From JBKQHQ01 sp052148715 (GTDB lineage Bacteria; Pseudomonadota; Alphaproteobacteria; Rhizobiales; Xanthobacteraceae), in assembly GCA_052148715.1 (NCBI GenBank), contig JBKQHQ010000062.1, positions 1-19,819 of the forward strand: a stretch of DNA of 19,819 nucleotides. Direction: 5' to 3'. The first letter of the stretch is position 1. Every line of letters begins with the position of its first letter. The position numbers were made by a program, and so were the translations under genes. This document shows positions 7,588 to 14,363 of the stretch, piece by piece. Under the pieces are notes generated by a model. It was not told where the DNA came from and did not search any database. It saw only the letters and a program-made list of their open reading frames with translations.

Positions 7588-8223
7588 TTACGGCTCGATC
7601 AGACGGCCGGTTGCGGCTTTGATGGCGGCTTGAATCCGCGTCGCCGCGCCGAGCTTGATGCGCGCATTGTCGATGTGAAAGTCGACCGTGCGTTTGGTCA
7701 CGCCGAGGATCTGCGCGATTTCAGCTGAGGTCTTGCCGCGCGCCGCCCAGGTCAGCGTCTCCACTTCGCGATCGTTGAGGTCGACAAGCTTCGGCCACAC
7801 CTCGGTGCGGGCGACGCCGGCGAGCCGCGCCGCGATGATCGTGTCGAGCACCTCGAAATCGATCGGCTTGGTGACGAAATCGTCGGCGCCGAGTTGGCGC
7901 CCTTTGAGCTCGTGACTGCGATCGGTCAACGCCGTTAGAAACACGAACGGCATGTTGCTGAAGCGGGGCACGAGCGAGGTCAGCCGCTCCAGCAATTCGA
8001 AGCCCGACATCACCGGCATGCTGATGTCCGAGAGCACCAGGTCGGGCGCGTCCTTGAGAATCGCCGCAAAGCCCTCGCGACCGTCGTGGGCGATGCTGAC
8101 CTCGTAACCCCGGTCCTCGAGCTCCTCGGCGATCAGCGCCGCCGACTCGGGGTCGTCCTCGATGCACAAGATCCGCTTGCGTGCGTAGTCCATGCATTTG
8201 GCGGTGGCGGTATGATCAGACAT
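7588..8223 (-). CDS. Two-component response regulator, NarL/FixJ type (REC + LuxR HTH)
   Basis: This 211-residue cytoplasmic DNA-binding regulator has a receiver domain at ~17-135. The acidic pocket is Glu22-Asp23-Asp24 and the phospho-acceptor is Asp66 (LVLSDISMPVMSG); switch Thr97 (FLTAL) and Lys119 (VTKP) are present. The output domain at ~149-205 is a LuxR helix-turn-helix: LNDREVETLTWAARGKTSAE, then IAQILGVTKRTVDFHIDNAR. I start at the ATG at 8223 (MSDHTATAK). An in-frame GTG at 8247 would add eight residues, and neither has ideal SD spacing (AAGG is ~12 nt from the ATG). It is divergent from the histidine kinase at 8408, which is the obvious partner. NarL-type regulators usually pair with HisKA_3 kinases, whereas this neighbour has a HisKA-type H-box. 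Target genes are unknown. Confidence 0.9.
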   Translation of the reverse strand: MSDHTATAKCMDYARKRILCIEDDPESAALIAEELEDRGYEVSIAHDGREGFAAILKDAPDLVLSDISMPVMSGFELLERLTSLVPRFSNMPFVFLTALTDRSHELKGRQLGADDFVTKPIDFEVLDTIIAARLAGVARTEVWPKLVDLNDREVETLTWAARGKTSAEIAQILGVTKRTVDFHIDNARIKLGAATRIQAAIKAATGRLIEP

Positions 8224-8407
8224 GGGAATAGAAATACCTTGCTGCACTGCAAAATAAAAATAAAATGTTCATAAAGCTGACGAGGGGTCGGATAGACGCC
8301 CGTACCGGCGTGCAGCGGAAAACGCACCCGGTCCCTGTTGCGGCGGCACGCATTGTGGTCAAATACGGTTGGTTCAAGCTTTGTTTCAACGGTAACCGCC
8401 GGCTGCC
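8224..8407. promoter_or_regulatory. Shared divergent control region of a two-component pair
   Basis: This 184-bp gap separates the response regulator (minus) from the kinase (plus). The first ~50 bp next to the regulator gene are strongly AT-rich (runs of A on the plus strand at 8251-8264), contrasting with the GC-rich rest, and would hold the minus-strand promoter. I see no clear -35/-10 pair and no perfect dyad. Autoregulation is plausible but not shown. Confidence 0.4.
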
Positions 8408-10009
8408 ATGCCACAACCGCGTTCGATCCGGGTCCACCTGTCTTGGGTCTTTTTCCTCTTTTTCCTGCTGGTGATCGTTCTCGGCTTGTTCAGCATCACG
8501 CGTCTGAGCGAATTCCAGCGGGTGTCAGCGGATATTACCGATCTTTGGTTGCCGAAGACCCGCCTGCTCGGTGATCTCAACAATTTCACTTCCGACTTCC
8601 GCGCCGCGGAGGGAAGCATTCTTCTCTCGCCGACCGCGACCAGAGGCAGTGTCATCGAAAAGGAGATGGAGGACCTCGACGGCTCCATCGCGCACGCCCA
8701 GCAAAGCTACGAGCATATCGCGCACGACCCCACCGAAGGCGATCTCTACGCCCAGTTCAAGCGGCGTTGGAGCGCCTATCGAACCGATGTCGACCAGATC
8801 ATGGAGCTCTCGCGCGCCGACCGAAAGCCGGAGGCGACGGCGCTCTATGTCACCGCCTCACGGTCCGCCTACAACGCCGCCAGTGATACGCTCGGGCAGC
8901 TCACCAATCGCACCGTCGCCAACGCGCAAGCGGCGAGCGGCCGGGTTGCTGCGACCTACTGGCAAGCGGTCTGGCTGATCGGCATCGCCATGGTGATCGC
9001 CGTCGTCATGGTGATCGCCTCGCTGCTCTACATCATCCGCTGGATATCGGATCCGCTGCTTCACCTTGCCCGCTGCATGCACCGTCTTGCCGCCAACGAT
9101 ACGGCCGTCGATATCGAAGGCACGGACCGCAGTGACGAGATCGGCGAGATGGCGCGCGCGACCGTCGTCTTTCGCAACAACGCCATCGAGCTGATGCTGA
9201 GCCAGCGCGGGCTCGCGCAGCAAGCCTCGATGCTCGAGGAGAAGCTTGCCGCGGAGCGGCGCCTGACGCTGCTTCAGCGCAACTTCGTCTCGATGGCCTC
9301 GCACGAGTTCCGCACGCCGCTGACTATCATCGACGGTCACGCGCAGCGGCTGGTCAAGATGATCGACCGTCTCGCCAACGAGGAGATCATCGAACGCGCC
9401 GGCAAGGTTCGCGCCGCGGTTCTGCGCATGACCCACTTGATCGACAACCTGCTCAACTCCTCGCGTCTGATGGACGGCGGCGCCGAGCTCTACTTCCATC
9501 CGGCCGAAATCGACGTGGCGGCGCTGCTGCACGAGGTGTGTTCGCTGCACCGCGAAATCGCGCCGAAGACGCAGATCCTGGAGCGGTTCGGCGCCGAGCC
9601 GCTGCGGATGATCGGCGACGCCAAGCTGCTTTTTCAGGTGTTCAGCAATCTCCTGTCCAACGCCATCAAGTACTCGCCCGGCGGCGGGCTCATCAAGATC
9701 AGCGCGCGCAAGGAGCAGGCCGATATCGTGGTCACGGTGGCGGACCGTGGGCTCGGTATTCCGGTGCAGGATTTCGACCGGCTGTTCGAGCGTTACTTCC
9801 GCGGCAGCAACGTCTCCGGCATCATCGGCACCGGAGTGGGTCTTTACCTCGTCAAGATGGTCGTCGAGCTGCACGGCGGCCGCATCGTGGTCGAGAGCAG
9901 TGAAGGCAAGGGATCCACGTTCACGGTGTGCTTGCCGACCAAGCCGGCGCTGCTGGCCGACGCCGCAGCGTCCGCGGCGCCGGAGCCCGAAGCGGCCGCC
10001 CCGTCGTGA
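8408..10009 (+). CDS. Membrane sensor histidine kinase (4-helix periplasmic sensor, HAMP, HisKA, HATPase)
   Basis: This 533-residue inner-membrane kinase has a first membrane segment at ~12-30 (SWVFFLFFLLVIVLGLFSI). A ~155-residue helical periplasmic domain (~31-184) resembles the MCP-type four-helix bundle. The second membrane segment is ~187-210, followed by HAMP (~210-260), a short coiled coil (~262-290) and a HisKA H-box MASHEFRTPLT with His299. The ATPase domain has the N-box VFSNLLSNAIKYSPGG (~411-426), G1 DRGLGIP (446-452) and G2 GTGVGLYLV (474-482). The Ala/Pro/Glu tail is disordered. The ATG at 8408 is the first start after an in-frame TAA at 8394-8396, although no SD is apparent. 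It is divergent from the LuxR-type regulator at 8223 and should phosphorylate it. The sensed signal is unknown. Confidence 0.93.
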   Translation: MPQPRSIRVHLSWVFFLFFLLVIVLGLFSITRLSEFQRVSADITDLWLPKTRLLGDLNNFTSDFRAAEGSILLSPTATRGSVIEKEMEDLDGSIAHAQQSYEHIAHDPTEGDLYAQFKRRWSAYRTDVDQIMELSRADRKPEATALYVTASRSAYNAASDTLGQLTNRTVANAQAASGRVAATYWQAVWLIGIAMVIAVVMVIASLLYIIRWISDPLLHLARCMHRLAANDTAVDIEGTDRSDEIGEMARATVVFRNNAIELMLSQRGLAQQASMLEEKLAAERRLTLLQRNFVSMASHEFRTPLTIIDGHAQRLVKMIDRLANEEIIERAGKVRAAVLRMTHLIDNLLNSSRLMDGGAELYFHPAEIDVAALLHEVCSLHREIAPKTQILERFGAEPLRMIGDAKLLFQVFSNLLSNAIKYSPGGGLIKISARKEQADIVVTVADRGLGIPVQDFDRLFERYFRGSNVSGIIGTGVGLYLVKMVVELHGGRIVVESSEGKGSTFTVCLPTKPALLADAAASAAPEPEAAAPS

Positions 10010-10089
10010 GTCGACGGACGATAGATGACAGATGTAAGGAACAGATCGCATCTTATTAGTTTATTGTTAGTTTTATCGCGTGTTCGCTC

Positions 10090-10267
10090 ATTTGTGATCG
10101 ATTGCTGAGATTTTTTAATGGCTTTGCGCCTTTGCAGGCGAGGGCAGCCCGACCCAAGATTTGAGAGCGAAGAGCGGCCATTCGGCCGAAGGGATCAACG
10201 CGGCAGTGACGACTGTAAGCGCGGACATCGCGGCCATCACTGCGACATCACCTGAATGGAGGAAGTA
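10090..10267 (+). repeat. Duplicated leader, copy 1, upstream of secreted CRRHG protein A
   Basis: From ATTTGTGATCG (10090-10100) to the start codon this region aligns by eye with 10758-10927. Shared landmarks are the opening 11-mer, a CGGCC-ATTC-GGCCG hairpin (10175-10188), the ATCGCGGCCA text near 10228 and GATGGAGGAAGT/TGGAGGAAGT at the SD. The conservation covers promoter and 5' leader, so both copies are probably expressed under the same control. Upstream of it, 10010-10089 is AT-rich with no gene. Confidence 0.65.
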
Positions 10268-10546
10268 ATGCGCAAGACCATCCTATCCGGCGCAGCGGCG
10301 TTGGCCGTCATCGGCGCCGGAGCATTTGCGGCGAGCGGCGCCGGCGCTGTGACCTTGTCGGGAACGAGCCTGCGCCCGGCGATCGAAAGCCTCGGCTCGG
10401 TGGACACCATTTCATGCCGGCGGCATGGGTCCGTCCGGCAGCATTGCGGGAGTTCGACGCAGGAGCGTAGCGCGCAGGAGTTTAGCTCCGAAAACCGCCC
10501 GCGCGCCGATGCACCGGTGCCGCACCGCTATTTCAGCCGCTGGTAG
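10268..10546 (+). CDS. Small secreted protein A with CRRHG/HC core (92 aa), tandem paralogue
   Basis: The start ATG is fixed by GGAGG at 10258-10262; an earlier in-frame ATG at 10256 overlaps the SD and is rejected. A Sec signal peptide (MRKTILSGAAALAVIGAGAF, cleavage around residue 24-27) precedes a mature ~66-residue protein. The core LRPAIESLGSVDTISC then RRHGSVRQHCG places Cys50 and Cys60 with His53 and His59 between or beside them. The end is PHRYFSRW. The paralogue at 10928 has both cysteines at identical positions. The core and end are conserved while the linker (61-82) differs. A disulfide or a Cys/His metal site is possible; no family function is known to me. A 77-bp palindromic repeat lies 7 bp after the stop. 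Confidence 0.8.
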   Translation: MRKTILSGAAALAVIGAGAFAASGAGAVTLSGTSLRPAIESLGSVDTISCRRHGSVRQHCGSSTQERSAQEFSSENRPRADAPVPHRYFSRW

Positions 10547-10553
10547 GCCTGGA

Positions 10554-10630
10554 GCATGATCCCGAAAAAAGCCTGCCCTCGGGCTTGACCCGGGGGTGGG
10601 TACCGGTTTTCGGAAAAGCTTCAACAATGA
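10554..10630. repeat. Dispersed palindromic repeat (GCATGATCCCGAAAA...TTTTCGG type), probably inserted
   Basis: The element contains GCATGATCCCGAAAA at the left and GGGTACCGGTTTTCGGAAAA at the right, with arms CCGAAAA (10562-10568) and TTTTCGG (10607-10613). An inner stem CTCGGG/CCCGGG with one wobble lies between them. From memory this text is a common interspersed repeat of Bradyrhizobium-type genomes. The paralogous locus reads GGA directly joined to CGAC at ~11219-11225, where this copy has GGA (10551-10553), the 77-bp repeat, then CGAC (10631-10634). That looks like filled and empty sites. Confidence 0.65.
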
Positions 10631-10642
10631 CGACGGGGGATT

Positions 10643-10674
10643 CCGCTCATTCCCGCGTGGGCGGGAGTGAGCGG
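10643..10674. repeat. Strong hairpin repeat with ATTCCCGC arms
   Basis: CCGCTCAT-TCCCGC (10643-10656), loop GTGG, then GCGGGA-GTGAGCGG (10661-10674) forms a 14-bp stem with one T-G wobble. The left arm recurs at 11237-11250 after the second paralogue, where the right arm is lost. It may end transcription of protein A, but there is no T-tract. Confidence 0.55.
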
Positions 10675-10757
10675 ACAACCGGTCGGATATCTATCTGCGT
10701 GGCCTCGGCCTGGCGAGATTGATGCTCAGCCAGGGCCGGTAGCTTTTGCCATCCCTA

Positions 10758-10927
10758 ATTTGTGATCGGTCGTTGCACCTTTCCGGGGGCTTCACCTCCA
10801 TAGGCGTGGTGTTATCCGTATCGGGCTCAAACGCGGCCATTTCGGCCACGTGGGGTCAATGCGGCGGTGACGGCCGTCTTTGCTGCGATCGCGGCCACCA
10901 CTGAAGCGCCACCTGATGGAGGAAGTG
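10758..10927 (+). repeat. Duplicated leader, copy 2, upstream of secreted CRRHG protein B
   Basis: Begins ATTTGTGATCGGTCG and ends GATGGAGGAAGTG directly before the ATG at 10928, matching 10090-10267 in order and spacing (170 against 178 bp). The GGCC-ATTTC-GGCC hairpin corresponds to that of copy 1. Together with 10547-10757, which holds the two repeats and no supported gene, this accounts for the whole gap between the paralogues. Confidence 0.65.
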
Positions 10928-11215
10928 ATGCACAAGACCATTTTATCCGGGGCTATGGCGTTGGCCGTCGTCGGCGCCGGAGCATTGAACGCGAACACGG
11001 CTGGCGCGGGGACTTTGGCGGGGCAGGGCCTGCGCCCGGCGATCGAAAGCCTTGGCTCGGTGGACACCGTTTCCTGCCGGCGTCACGGGACCGTCCGGCA
11101 TCATTGCGGGTATGCGGAGCGCGCCGATGTGCACGCGCAAGTCCCGCAGGAATATAGCGCCGGCCCGTCGCGCAACGGCGCACCGGAGCCGCACCGCTAT
11201 TTCAGCCGCTGGTAG
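10928..11215 (+). CDS. Small secreted protein B with CRRHG/HC core (95 aa), tandem paralogue
   Basis: This is a close paralogue of the product at 10268, offset by 660 bp. The start ATG follows GGAGG with the same spacing; longer forms starting upstream are rejected because they run through the SD. The signal peptide MHKTILSGAMALAVVGAGAL is followed by GTLAGQGLRPAIESLGSVDT, then SCRRHGTVRHHCG, with Cys50 and Cys60 at the same positions as in copy A, and the same end PHRYFSRW. The linker contains VPQEYSAGPSRNGAPEPH and has diverged by substitutions and a 3-residue length change. Extra histidines (RHHC) strengthen a possible metal-binding reading, but this is inference. It is expected to be periplasmic or extracellular. 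Confidence 0.8.
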   Translation: MHKTILSGAMALAVVGAGALNANTAGAGTLAGQGLRPAIESLGSVDTVSCRRHGTVRHHCGYAERADVHAQVPQEYSAGPSRNGAPEPHRYFSRW

Positions 11216-11268
11216 ACTTGGACGACCTGCGGGCACCCGCTCATTCCCGCAAAGGCGACCCTTGGGCT

Positions 11269-11369
11269 GTCATTCCGGGGCGCGAGCGAAGCTCGCGAGC
11301 CTGGAACCTATAGTCACGGACCGGGGTTATGGGATCCGGGCTCGCCGCTCCGCGGCGCCCCGGAATGAC
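11269..11369. repeat. 101-bp palindromic element with perfect 15-bp terminal inverted repeats
   Basis: GTCATTCCGGGGCGC (11269-11283) and its exact reverse complement GCGCCCCGGAATGAC (11355-11369) bound the element. Subterminal hairpins GCGAGC-GAA-GCTCGC (11282-11296) and CGCCGC-TCC-GCGGCG (11343-11357) lie inside. The element has no coding capacity. I recognise the terminal text as a widespread interspersed repeat of Bradyrhizobium-type genomes. No clear target duplication is visible. It lies between protein B and the convergent hypothetical gene, and could also act as a bidirectional transcript end. Confidence 0.8.
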
Positions 11370-11390
11370 CAGTGGGACGGTTGCCGCAGC

Positions 11391-11864
11391 TCAGCCCGGC
11401 GAGATCGAGCTGAGCAGGCCGGGGGTCGACGCATCGCGCGGAGGCAGGTAGATGTCCATCAGCCGCGTGCGCGAGCCTGGGAAGAAATCTGCCACCATGT
11501 CGGCCGCTTTCCGCTTCGCGGCGGGGAAACGCGTTCCCCAGCCGGCGAAGTCACTGGCCAAGGCCTCGAGCGACAGGATGACGGTCGCGATCAGCAGATA
11601 GGCCGCGTTGGCCCGCTTGGCACTGCGGGTCGTCGACGCCTTTTTCAAGAGCGCCTGCAGGTTCTTATAGGTGGTTATGAAATCACGCGTCTGCTCGTCC
11701 CACAGCAGGTCCGGGAGCGCCGCGTAGCCGACTGCCTGATGGCGCGCATGGATCAGCCGACCACATTTCTTAACGAGCTCGGTCGGCAAAAACCCAAAAT
11801 CCGCGGCCTTGCTGTGCAAAGCCTCGGTGCGGCCGTCGATACCAACCTCTTCCGCGAGCGACAT
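11391..11864 (-). CDS. Hypothetical protein (157 aa) with one hydrophobic segment
   Basis: I recognise no family. The frame is open from an in-frame TGA 24 bp upstream of the ATG (11864-11862), so the start is well bounded, but only a weak G-rich stretch stands in for an SD. Composition is protein-like. A polar N-terminal half (residues 1-78, with TELVKKCGRLIHARHQAVGY and DEQTRDFITTYKNLQALLKK) is followed by a hydrophobic stretch at ~86-102 (NAAYLLIATVILSLEAL). A basic, aromatic C-terminus (RFPAAKRKAADMVADFFPGS) completes it. No signal peptide is seen. It converges on protein B, with the 101-bp repeat between them, and a possible ankyrin remnant lies upstream on the same strand. It could be a true small membrane-associated protein or part of a decayed gene. 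Confidence 0.5.
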   Translation of the reverse strand: MSLAEEVGIDGRTEALHSKAADFGFLPTELVKKCGRLIHARHQAVGYAALPDLLWDEQTRDFITTYKNLQALLKKASTTRSAKRANAAYLLIATVILSLEALASDFAGWGTRFPAAKRKAADMVADFFPGSRTRLMDIYLPPRDASTPGLLSSISPG

Positions 11865-11910
11865 TGTCGAGCGGCTGCGCCCCGATCAAGAAAGCCCATA
11901 CGAACGTAAC

Positions 11911-12078
11911 TCATCGATGCGTAAAATTTCGAGTTCGATTGGCGATTGATTGCGTAAAGTAAACATAAATTTCATCCAGAAAACCATAACGGGCGTATTT
12001 ACAAGCGGCATTCATCACATCGCGCCCGTTCTCGTCGCGGACATCCACACCTTTTAAGCGAGGGATCTTTTCCAGCGT
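11911..12078 (-). pseudogene. Possible ankyrin-repeat gene remnant (55 codons)
   Basis: On the minus strand an open frame runs from just after a TAA (12081-12079) to a TGA at 11913-11911. It includes GVDVRDENGRDVMNAACKYA then RYGFLDEIYVYF. This follows the ankyrin pattern (G-x-D, then D-x-x-G-R, then AA, then G-x-x-x-x-I) over about one repeat. No ATG start or SD is seen; a GTG near the repeat start is the only option. A single repeat without flanking copies suggests a decayed gene, but chance similarity is possible. The surrounding 11865-12168 otherwise holds no supported gene and is AT-rich. Confidence 0.35.
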
Positions 12079-12168
12079 TTAAGAAGATCTGTTGACAGAG
12101 GGCGCGCACGTGCCGGTCTCGAACACCTGATTCGCGTCGTCATTTCGAGCAGATTGGCCATATGCGGT

Positions 12169-12341
12169 CTTGATTAAAAACTAATCAGAAAATTATGCCG
12201 GGTGGCGATTGTTGATGCATTAGTTAGTGCAAAGCCAAAAAACCTACACCTTACTTATGTGCAACCGCAAAGTTCATCATGGATATTTAATGACCGACTC
12301 AGACACCTTTATGCCTTGATTACGGGAAATTGGGGGTAATC
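12169..12341 (+). promoter_or_regulatory. Shared porin leader, copy 1: dyad, promoter candidate, 5' UTR and SD
   Basis: This segment aligns base by base with 14188-14363. It starts with the dyad TGATTA-AAAAC-TAATCA (12171-12187). Conserved blocks include ACCTACACCTTACTTATGTG (12242-12261), ATGGATATTTAA (12279-12290), CCGACTCAGACACCTTT (12294-12310) and GGGAAATTGGGGGTAATC directly before the ATG. A promoter candidate at matching places in both copies is GTGCAA (12259-12264), 17 bp, GATATT (12282-12287); it is a poor match at -35. The ribosome site appears to be the run of G in TTGGGGGTAA, unlike the GGAGG used elsewhere in the window. Confidence 0.6.
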
Positions 12342-14018
12342 ATGAAAGCGGTATTGCTCGGGGGGGTCGCGGTCGTTGCGCTGTCCGCGATGAGTGTTAG
12401 TCCGGTCAAGGCGGCCGACGCCAAGGCTTGCGATCCTTACAAGAACTACAGCTGTCTCGACGCCTATCTCGGCCAGGACATTTGGAGCCGCTTGGTCAAC
12501 TATTACAAGCTCGAATGGGGCCAGGCCGGACCGCCGGCTGATCCGAAGGCGCCTCCCGGTCGACGGTCCTATTGGCCGGGGACGCCGCAAACGACGCCGC
12601 CAATGCCGTTCACCGAATGGCCGCATGGCGCCACGAACCCGATCGGCGTGGTCAGGACCGGCTCGGTCGACAGCCCCTTGATGGTGGCGCTCGCCAAGAC
12701 CGACGTCGGCGAGTTCTTGAACGACCACGGCCTCCAGATCTATGGCTGGGTCAACGGCGGCTTCAACGTCAGCACCAACCAAAGCTCGAATTTCGGCGGC
12801 AACAATCCGGCCGCCTACATGTTCACCCCGAACACGATGCAGCTCGATCAGGCCGTGTTGTATGTCGAGCGCCTGCCTGACACGGTGCAGAAGGACCACA
12901 TCGACTGGGGCTTCAGAATATCGGGAATTTACGGCGAGAACTATCGCTACACCGAAGCCTATGGCCTGTGGAGCTATCAGTTCGAGGGGCATGGCCTCGT
13001 CAACGGCTTCGACGCGCCGATGATGTACGGCGAGCTCTTCTTCCCGCAATTCGCCGAAGGTGTCTTGGTCCGAATCGGGCGCTTCATCTCGATACCGGAC
13101 ATCGAGGCCCAACTCGCCCCGAACAACTACATGTACTCGCACTCGTTGACCTATGACTGGGACAATTACACTAACACGGGTATCCAGGTCTCCACCGCGG
13201 TAACCAAGAACTGGTTGGTACAGTTGGGCGTGAATGTCGGCACCGAGGCCATGCCCTGGCACTGGGGCCAGACGACACCGAATTTAGGCTTACTGTTTCC
13301 AGGCGGCAACCCGCTGTACACCGGCGCGAGTTACCCGGTCGATCCGGGCTCCATGCCGTCCTTCACCGGCTGCCTGCGCTACACGACCGACAAAGGCTGG
13401 GACACCGTCTATCTGTGTGTCGACGCCCTCAACACCGGCATCCAGGGCTTCAACAATCTGCAATGGCTCGGGGGCACCTATTACCACAAGTTCAACGAGC
13501 AGTGGCATATCTCGACGGAAGCTTACACGCTTTCGCAAAATGACGTGCTGAACATCAACAACCCCTTGGTTTGGACGACGGCCGGCACACCCGGCGAAGC
13601 CTTCACCGGGGCGTTGAAAAATCCCGGCATCACTCCGCTCGGGGGACTAAACATTGCCAACAATGGGCCGTTCTTTGCGCAATGCTCCAACCCTACGCAG
13701 CTCACCTGCACGGCGAGGGTGTATACGGCGGTGTCCTACTTGAATTACAGCCCCAACCCGCTGGACAACTGGTCGCTCCGCAATACGTTTTACTATGACG
13801 CGCAAGGCCAGCGCACCGGCACCGCAACGCGCTATGTCGAGATCGGCCTCGGCCTGCAGCACTGGCTTTCGCCGCAGATCGAGTTGCGCCCGGAAATTTC
13901 CTACATGCGCTCGCTCAACGCGCCGGCCTTCGATGCCAACCTCAACCCGTTCGGGGCTGCCGCTCCCACCAAGAGCTATCAGGTGATCGGCGCGTCGGAC
14001 ATCATCTGGCACTTCTGA
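12342..14018 (+). CDS. Outer-membrane beta-barrel porin, BBP2 (OmpL-like) type, paralogue 1
   Basis: This 558-residue barrel has a Sec signal peptide (MKAVLLGGVAVVALSAMSVS, cleavage likely after VKA at residue 24). The mature N-terminus carries ACDPYKNYSCLDAYLGQDIW, a region shared with paralogue 2. The Trp/Tyr/Asn-rich alternating strands (DHGLQIYGWVNGGFNVS, HIDWGFRISGIYGENYRYTE, LVRIGRFISIPDIEAQLAPN) and the terminal aromatic SDIIWHF fit an outer-membrane porin of the BBP2 (PF07642-like) type. I start at 12342; an in-frame TTG 12 bp upstream overlaps the G-run SD. The C-terminal Phe is the usual barrel-assembly signal. A strong terminator follows. Cargo is unknown; general diffusion or a specific small solute are both possible. 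Confidence 0.85.
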   Translation: MKAVLLGGVAVVALSAMSVSPVKAADAKACDPYKNYSCLDAYLGQDIWSRLVNYYKLEWGQAGPPADPKAPPGRRSYWPGTPQTTPPMPFTEWPHGATNPIGVVRTGSVDSPLMVALAKTDVGEFLNDHGLQIYGWVNGGFNVSTNQSSNFGGNNPAAYMFTPNTMQLDQAVLYVERLPDTVQKDHIDWGFRISGIYGENYRYTEAYGLWSYQFEGHGLVNGFDAPMMYGELFFPQFAEGVLVRIGRFISIPDIEAQLAPNNYMYSHSLTYDWDNYTNTGIQVSTAVTKNWLVQLGVNVGTEAMPWHWGQTTPNLGLLFPGGNPLYTGASYPVDPGSMPSFTGCLRYTTDKGWDTVYLCVDALNTGIQGFNNLQWLGGTYYHKFNEQWHISTEAYTLSQNDVLNINNPLVWTTAGTPGEAFTGALKNPGITPLGGLNIANNGPFFAQCSNPTQLTCTARVYTAVSYLNYSPNPLDNWSLRNTFYYDAQGQRTGTATRYVEIGLGLQHWLSPQIELRPEISYMRSLNAPAFDANLNPFGAAAPTKSYQVIGASDIIWHF

Positions 14019-14084
14019 TCGGCGGTGGGGGGCTATCCGCCGGGTGACTGAGCCTGGCGGTTGCCGGCTCCGTGCGAAACGTGT

Positions 14085-14121
14085 GCGCCGCGGGAGGCAA
14101 CTCTCGCGGCGCTGCCTTTTT
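14085..14121 (+). terminator. Intrinsic terminator after porin paralogue 1
   Basis: GCGCCGCGGGAG-GCAA-CTCTCGCGGCGC forms a 12-bp stem with one G-U pair and a GNRA tetraloop, followed four bases later by TTTTT (14117-14121). It lies 66 bp after the stop. The same GCGCCGCGGG stem core recurs at 16935-16962 after paralogue 2. Confidence 0.85.
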
Positions 14122-14187
14122 GTCGCTACGGTGCCTACGGTCTGGGGTGAGTCGTTCGATACCCGTCTTCGGTAGTCGGAAACCGGC

Positions 14188-14363
14188 TCTGCTTAAGAAC
14201 TAAGCGATAAGCCACTGTGATTGATCATGGTTTATGCAGCAGTTAGCGGCAAAGCTCGGAAACCTATACCTTCCTTATGTGCAACTGCGAACTTTTGCAT
14301 GGATATTTAACGGCCGACTCAGACACCTTTGTGGCTACATTGCTGGGGAATTGGGGGTAAATC
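14188..14363 (+). promoter_or_regulatory. Shared porin leader, copy 2, upstream of an unrelated small barrel
   Basis: Homologous to 12169-12341 with small length changes. Its dyad is GCTTA-AGAAC-TAAGC (14191-14205), in which both arms changed in a matched way relative to copy 1. Conserved blocks are CCTTATGTGCAACTGCGAA (14273-14291), ATGGATATTTAA (14299-14310), CCGACTCAGACACCTTT (14314-14330) and GGGGAATTGGGGGTAAATC before the ATG. The GTGCAA, 17 bp, GATATT arrangement is preserved. With the terminator at 14085-14121 this covers the 345-bp gap; no gene is present. Confidence 0.6.

Noticed and set aside
10412..10678. 88-codon minus-strand open frame after protein A
   Set aside because: It reads through the palindromic repeat and antisense to protein A; repeats often create such open frames.
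11052..11909. 285-codon plus-strand open frame
   Set aside because: It starts out of frame inside protein B, runs through the 101-bp repeat and is antisense to the hypothetical gene; no SD or domain.
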